Positions 59,493 through 64,000 of a stretch of 64,000 nucleotides of DNA are shown one piece after another. The stretch is from NCBI RefSeq assembly GCF_022376445.1, contig NW_025955131.1:1-64000 (forward strand). The letters run 5' to 3'. Numbering within the stretch: the first letter of the stretch is position 1; each line of letters starts with the position of its first letter. A model generated the notes under the pieces. That model saw only the letters and a list, made by a program, of their open reading frames with translations. It ran no database searches and was not told where the DNA came from. This DNA is from Fomitopsis serialis. Its lineage: Eukaryota > Basidiomycota > Agaricomycetes > Polyporales > Fomitopsidaceae. The position numbers and the translations under genes were made by a program.

Positions 59493-60111
59493 TTAGACAT
59501 GCCCGTCCAGGTCTGCTGGCATGATCGTGCGGATGTCACTGTTGTTCGCCTGGCGCATCTCCGTGATACGCGTCGCGGTATCCAGGAATCTGGTGGGTGT
59601 CATACTTGTTAGCGAATGGCAGACGTGGATTAGCTATCGTGTACGTACCTTCGAAGGGCCGCCCGTGCAAACGCCTTCTCCCCGCTATCTGTGAGATGTG
59701 TGTATGGACGACGTACACCGATACGCATGATGAGGAGATCACCCCGGAACGTATGTCCAGGGACGACTGCCTTCGCCGGCTCGTTGATGCGGAGAGCGCG
59801 AGGATGCCTGTCGTGCGTTTGGGTCTGCCAAAACAGCTTGAAACGATGTAGCTTGTTCTGGTCGTCACGAACTGCTATAGTCCGGGAGAAGATCTGGAAG
59901 TCGCGCGTCATGATGCGCTCCACGTCGACCCAGGTCCTCCCTCCTTCGAAGGTCGTCACGACGGGGATGGTTCGTTCGAGCAGTTCATCGCTCGGGTAGT
60001 ACAACGCCGATAGCAGAACAATATCCTGAGGGTGGCAGAGAGGAGGATTCAGTACCTTACTGAGCGTACATCTGTTGAAGCACTTACTCCGTTAAAAGAC
60101 AGGCTGGGCAT
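59493..60111 (-). CDS. Hypothetical 165-residue protein, three exons
   Basis: Exon 1 60111-60088 (MPSLSFNG), exon 2 60025-59649 (DIVLLSALYYPSDELLERTI ... GDLLIMRIGVRRPYTHL ... SGEKAFARAALRR), exon 3 59589-59493 (FLDTATRITEMRQANNSDIR ... DLDGHV, stop). Both introns are about 60 bp, GT-AG, and keep frame. It has no membrane segment and a basic middle part. No family recognised. The short first exon ending at a glycine codon is typical of fungal genes. Repeat Z ends 75 bp beyond its 3' end. Confidence 0.65.
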
Positions 60112-60510
60112 AACTAGGGATGGGAAAACTAGTGCTAGCGGCGGATATGAACGATGAACAAGGATGAGAGAAAGGCGGCCGCAACATCCTTTTGATGTTC
60201 GAAGTCCTTTGTGTCGCTGGTCAGTGGCGTTCCACGAGGAGGCCTAGTCATGCCTGTCGATGCTCACCCTTGCATTTTGTTAATCCAAGGCTTGAAACTC
60301 ATAGAGTCGCGGTCAAACAAGTGCGTACATTTGGTGAAAGGAATAACTATAGGGGGGTTATGCGTGAAAAAGACTGTGTGGTGTCGGACGCGCGGGGCTT
60401 ATCGGTCCCAGGTTTTGTTCGAAAGCGAGATTTAGGCATGCGTTGTGCACGCGACGACACATAAAGGCAAGCAATCGAAGAGACTCTTCTCAACCACAAC
60501 CGCCATCTTC

Positions 60511-61808
60511 ATGCTTGAACAGCACTCTGAGTATCGAGTACATCACAGGTCAGTCCAGTGGTTTTGCCAGTATAGTAGAGCGATCGCTGACAACCCTCAT
60601 TCGAACAGAATGGTAAGTGACGCCCCCATGGAACTTTGTATCATGGACAACGCCACTCAACATAAGCGTCAGACCTCTCTCTTCATGCAACTCCCAGTGC
60701 TCGTTCTCGTTTTCTGCTACATCGCATTCGCGCTGTACAACCAGGTCATCGCGGACTCGAGGATCGTTTGCAAGTACAGCTTGGTTTCGACGATGCATTT
60801 CTGCCAGCAGCCCGAACGAAACACTACCGTGTGGGCAGCGCTGCCTCGACTTATCGAATCGCAGGTTGCTGGATTCGAAGCCCTCTCGGTCGAGTCACGA
60901 GGAACCGCGGATATCGTTATGGACTTGACGGAGGCTCGTGTCCTATCGGTGGACTTAATCAATGTCGTCCGTTCTAGCGACCTCGATTACAATGTCGAAC
61001 TAGCCGGTCTCATCCAGCAGTTCGCTGAAGACGCGCTCACCGTCAGTCGTGATTTGCAGCGGCTGTCCGCCAAGATCGGGACGGCATTTGATCAGTGAGT
61101 AGAGGCGCTTCATACAATGAGTAAACCGCACTCACATATCCTGACAGAATTACGTCGACCAATGCGCACATGTACCGCCTCATTCGCACCCCTCCGCAAT
61201 CGTCGTTACCGCATTCCGGAAAGGCTTGCCGGAAGATTTCGACGCTGGGCTCCGGTATCGAGGAAATCTGCGAATTTCCGGAACTCTCGCAAGTGTTCGA
61301 CACGGTTGTCCAGACCTATGAAAGAGTCCTACGGGATTTGATGTACGCTAATGGCGCCTCGCTGATGAAGGTCAGCGGCCTCGATGCCGACCTCATCTCC
61401 GTCGGTGCAGTTCTTGCGGACGAGAAGCAAGAGGCGCGCATGGCCGAACATGAATTCCAGGGGCAGTTACTATCTGTTCTGCGACTCAACGAACGACGAA
61501 GGAGCATTCTGGCTTACAACACTCGCCTCTTGGATCGTGTAGGCGAATACACCGAGCGCTCGCTACGATTTGTGAGGACCATCCAGACGACGTTGGAGGG
61601 TATGCAACGGGAGGTGGAGGAGTTACGGGCAGTCGTCGCACAGGGCGGTATGGCGGCCGCACCATCCCCGGAAATAGTGCTAGACGTGCTTTCTCGTGGG
61701 TTGGAGCGGTTGAACGCGGTCAAAGTGCGTCCTGGTCTCGAGGGATCCGGCCAAAGGGAGGTCGCCCGTCATCGCAGCTCGCCGGAGGTAGGCATCCCTG
61801 AGGAGTGA
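60511..61808 (+). CDS. Hypothetical single-span membrane protein with long helical domain
   Basis: Exon 1 60511-61094 and exon 2 61148-61808 join in phase, giving about 414 residues. A hydrophobic segment (LPVLVLVFCYIAFALYNQVI) at about residues 61-80 is followed by long helices (LIESQVAGFEALSVESRGTA, LIQQFAEDALTVSRDLQRLS, RTIQTTLEGMQREVEELRAV), probably coiled coil. Bases 60613-60672 start gtaagt, end gtcag and are 60 nt long, so they could be an intron whose removal deletes 20 residues without shifting frame. It converges with the similar helical gene at 62800. Function unknown. Confidence 0.6.
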
Positions 61809-61880
61809 TGCAATCCGCCGAATTCGTGGTATGTCGTCTCGCGGGGTACTTTGTTACTTGTCGTCCTACCGCAGTCGTAC

Positions 61881-61960
61881 GTTGTCCCATGTCATCCTAT
61901 GCTGTCCCATGTCGTCCTACGCCGTCCCATGTCGTCCTATGCCGTCCCATATCATCCCAT
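61881..61960. repeat. 20-bp minisatellite, four units
   Basis: Four successive 20-bp units of G(T/C)(C/T)GTCCCAT(G/A)TC(A/G)TCC(T/C)A(T/C), with diverged partial units on both sides (61861-61880 and to about 62000). Located 70 bp after the stop codon of the preceding gene, possibly in its 3' UTR. Confidence 0.85.
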
Positions 61961-62799
61961 GTCGCCCCTCTGCCCGTACTGCCCCATACTATGCTGCCCA
62001 AAGTTATTGTGTGCCGTCCTATTTCGCAAAGTCGTCGTACGTAGAGCTCGCGCGCCAGATCGGCCAATGCTAGAGTACCCAGGAAAGATTGTTGGCCCCG
62101 GACGCATAGTCTAAGGAGCCATGACCAGGACGCAGAGTCAGTGGTCCAGTCCGCATGCAGGGCTGCAGGAGCGGAGGGCGTGAGGCAAGGAGGCCAGCAT
62201 CGTGATGATCGTAGTGTGCATTAACCGCAGCAAGCAAAGAACGTGCTAACTTAAGACGCGGCGGACGCCGATCTGTACAAATACGGACGGTTATAGTCTC
62301 CGTTGCAGACCATAATAGCGGGCGTTTGAACGCGCCACCCAGACCCGCCGCGTCCGAGAAAGGGAGTGGACCTGCACAGCATCTACGTACGATCTACCGC
62401 TTGACGGCGGGTATACTTGCCTTCAGCGTCGCCCCGAATCGTTACTCCCTGCTCAGCTTTACTGCTTTCCTTCCTCCGCCTACGCAGGACCGGTTGTGTC
62501 TAGGACCCCGAGTTGCCCGCCCGACGGGCACCCCCGGAATGGCCCAATCCGCCTCAGGTTTCACAATACGCGCGAGCCAAGCCAGTGGAAGTGGACGTAT
62601 TTGTGGACGCGTACAGACAGGTCGAACTCCAATGGTGCGACGCGCAGCTGGAGTAGATTACATATATACATGTTTTGGGGACACCAATGATAGAAACGTG
62701 ACATATGACGAGGCGGAGGAGGAGGATTCAACGAGTGATCAACACGGCGAAGTCAATAGATGGTAACATAGGGGAGATTCAGCAGTACAATATACACAT
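61961..62799. other. Region between two convergent genes
   Basis: Short frames only. Nothing recognisable besides decayed minisatellite units at the start. Confidence 0.4.
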
Positions 62800-63980
62800 T
62801 TAAAAGAACAGAGGACGAGCGGTGAGGAAAGCGTACTGGGCATGCAGTCGGCGCAAGTTATCGTTCGTGACATGAAGTGCGGGTGTACCGGCGACGAGAT
62901 CCTCTAGTAGATCCCGGAACGAGCGTTCGAAGGCATCACCAGCCCGTAGACGAGCATCTACGGCGCTCACCATCTCGTACAGGTTCTCCACCTCATGCAC
63001 GAACAGCAAGAGCCCTAAGACGTCCTCTACACCGCGCTCAATCTCCACCATGGCAAGTTTGATGGTTTGCGCCATGTGTTGGCAGTTGGCACGCTGGCGA
63101 GATGCCACAGGTGATGGAAGCGAGGGGAAGGGGGGCGGGGCTACATCACCACAGTGGTCCATGGTCGAGTTCATCAGCCGCTCGAGTTCCATGGCGAGGC
63201 TGCCTAGGGAAGATAAGACGAGCTCTCCGTCGTGCAGGAGTTGGTCTCCTGGCCGGGTGAGGGCGTCGTAGGTAGACCAGAAGACATTGGCATGCACTCT
63301 ATCCACGTCGAGGTCGAAGACAAAGAAGTACGGAACCCGGGAAGGGGAGGAGTCGACATGATCGCGGATTGATGTCAACAAGCGGATGTGCAAGGATCGT
63401 AGTCCGATAGTCCTAGCGAGCTGTAAGCATTGCGACGTCCCACTAATAGACTGGAGTAAATAAGCATACCCACGAAATAACGCCTCGATGTCAACTGTGA
63501 GTCCGACCAACTTCATGATCGCTGTGTCTGCACTCTCAACAACTGCAGCCACTTGAGCAGACAACGATTGGGTTCCATTCGAGTGGCCATCGGCGTTGAT
63601 AAAGCCAACCCTTGAGTGGGTAATCTGCTTCGTTGCGGTAAAGATCGCTAGCGCGAGCTTATACCTGCTCCTCACCTGCACAGCACGATTACCCAACGAA
63701 TTGTGTGACAGCTATATTGCGCACCTGGGTAGCGAGACCATTCAACAACTCCTCTTGAACGTCGGTGACCAGTCGATAGTAAGCCATAAATGACCGTTTG
63801 GACAGCGGAGGAGGATGAAGGCTGCATTCTTTGTTCAGGCGGTCGAGTGGCCTCAATGAGCAGGCGGCGCGTTTGCTGGTATTGGTGTACACCGAAAGTA
63901 GGATCGTCTGCTGAATCGAGCCCGCGATGGCGTTCCCATCGACATGAGCACGTATGTGTGGTTTGGGCGATCCGTGCCAC
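62800..63980 (-). CDS. Hypothetical alpha-helical protein, 5' end uncertain
   Basis: Minus-strand frame ending at 62800 (LHAQYAFLTARPLFF, stop) with long amphipathic helices (SAQVAAVVESADTAIMKLVG, LGSLAMELERLMNS, QTIKLAMVEIERGVEDVLGL, VENLYEMVSAVDARLRAGDA). A 61-bp intron (gtaatc...gaagcag, about 63699-63639) would join ITHSRVGFINADG to an upstream exon in phase with one frame, but another frame (YYRLVTDVQEELLNGLATQV) looks more protein-like, so the N-terminus is unresolved and may lie beyond the window. No motif recognised. General build resembles the helical proteins at 60511 and 49959, but I see no clear sequence match. Confidence 0.5.
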
Positions 63981-64000
63981 AGCAGAATTTCCGCGCCAGC

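Noticed and set aside
61881..61960. CRISPR-like array
   Set aside because: Units are directly adjacent without spacers in a fungal nuclear sequence; it is a minisatellite.

Overview
The window is nuclear DNA of a basidiomycete fungus, most likely an Agaricomycete. The evidence is a single-chain ATP-citrate lyase (ascomycetes split it into two subunits), genes with many 50-60 bp GT-AG introns, and several protein families expanded in Agaricomycetes (DUF6532-like, DUF6698-like, OTT_1508-like deaminase). All calls come from reading the sequence. No database search was run, and family names rest on recognised motifs.

Layout. 1-8.6 kb is ordinary GC-rich gene space with two intact plus-strand genes: ATP-citrate lyase (1438-6166, eight exons, one oddly long intron) and a DUF1275 membrane protein (7480-8579, four exons). 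9.6-36.0 kb is an AT-richer island built around one repeat family, called R1 here. At least six R1 copies share the terminus ACGATCCCTGAGGTAC and a subterminal 20-bp palindrome. Four of them, plus a fragment, also carry a second terminus that begins TTGCTGGGGAGAGGG when read inward. R1 copies abut or cut three host-type genes: a DUF6532-like gene, a DUF6698-like gene and an OTT_1508-like deaminase. The centre of the island is a nearly identical 3.0-kb inverted repeat around a 0.98-kb spacer. Small elements in the island share a conserved leader followed by perfect hairpins of unrelated sequence.

37-48.6 kb holds decayed pieces of conserved host genes, all on the minus strand: the C-terminal two thirds of a PRP22-type DEAH helicase and two partial copies of an ABC-C (MRP-type) transporter. 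Two of these sit next to copies of a GC-rich dispersed repeat (X, Y). The repeat has a third copy, Z, at 58.4 kb that appears identical to Y over 1,038 bp. Two apparently intact orphan genes lie between X and Y (41803-42678 and 43749-44472; the latter encodes a tail-anchored protein).

48.7-64 kb contains genes I cannot assign to a function: alpha-helical proteins, a multi-pass membrane protein, a 165-aa protein with clear splicing, and a broken member of a large Agaricomycete hypothetical family. The intact metabolic gene in the window is ATP-citrate lyase, which makes cytosolic acetyl-CoA. I see no gene cluster acting in one pathway. The main story is a stable housekeeping segment next to a transposon- and duplication-driven segment full of broken genes.
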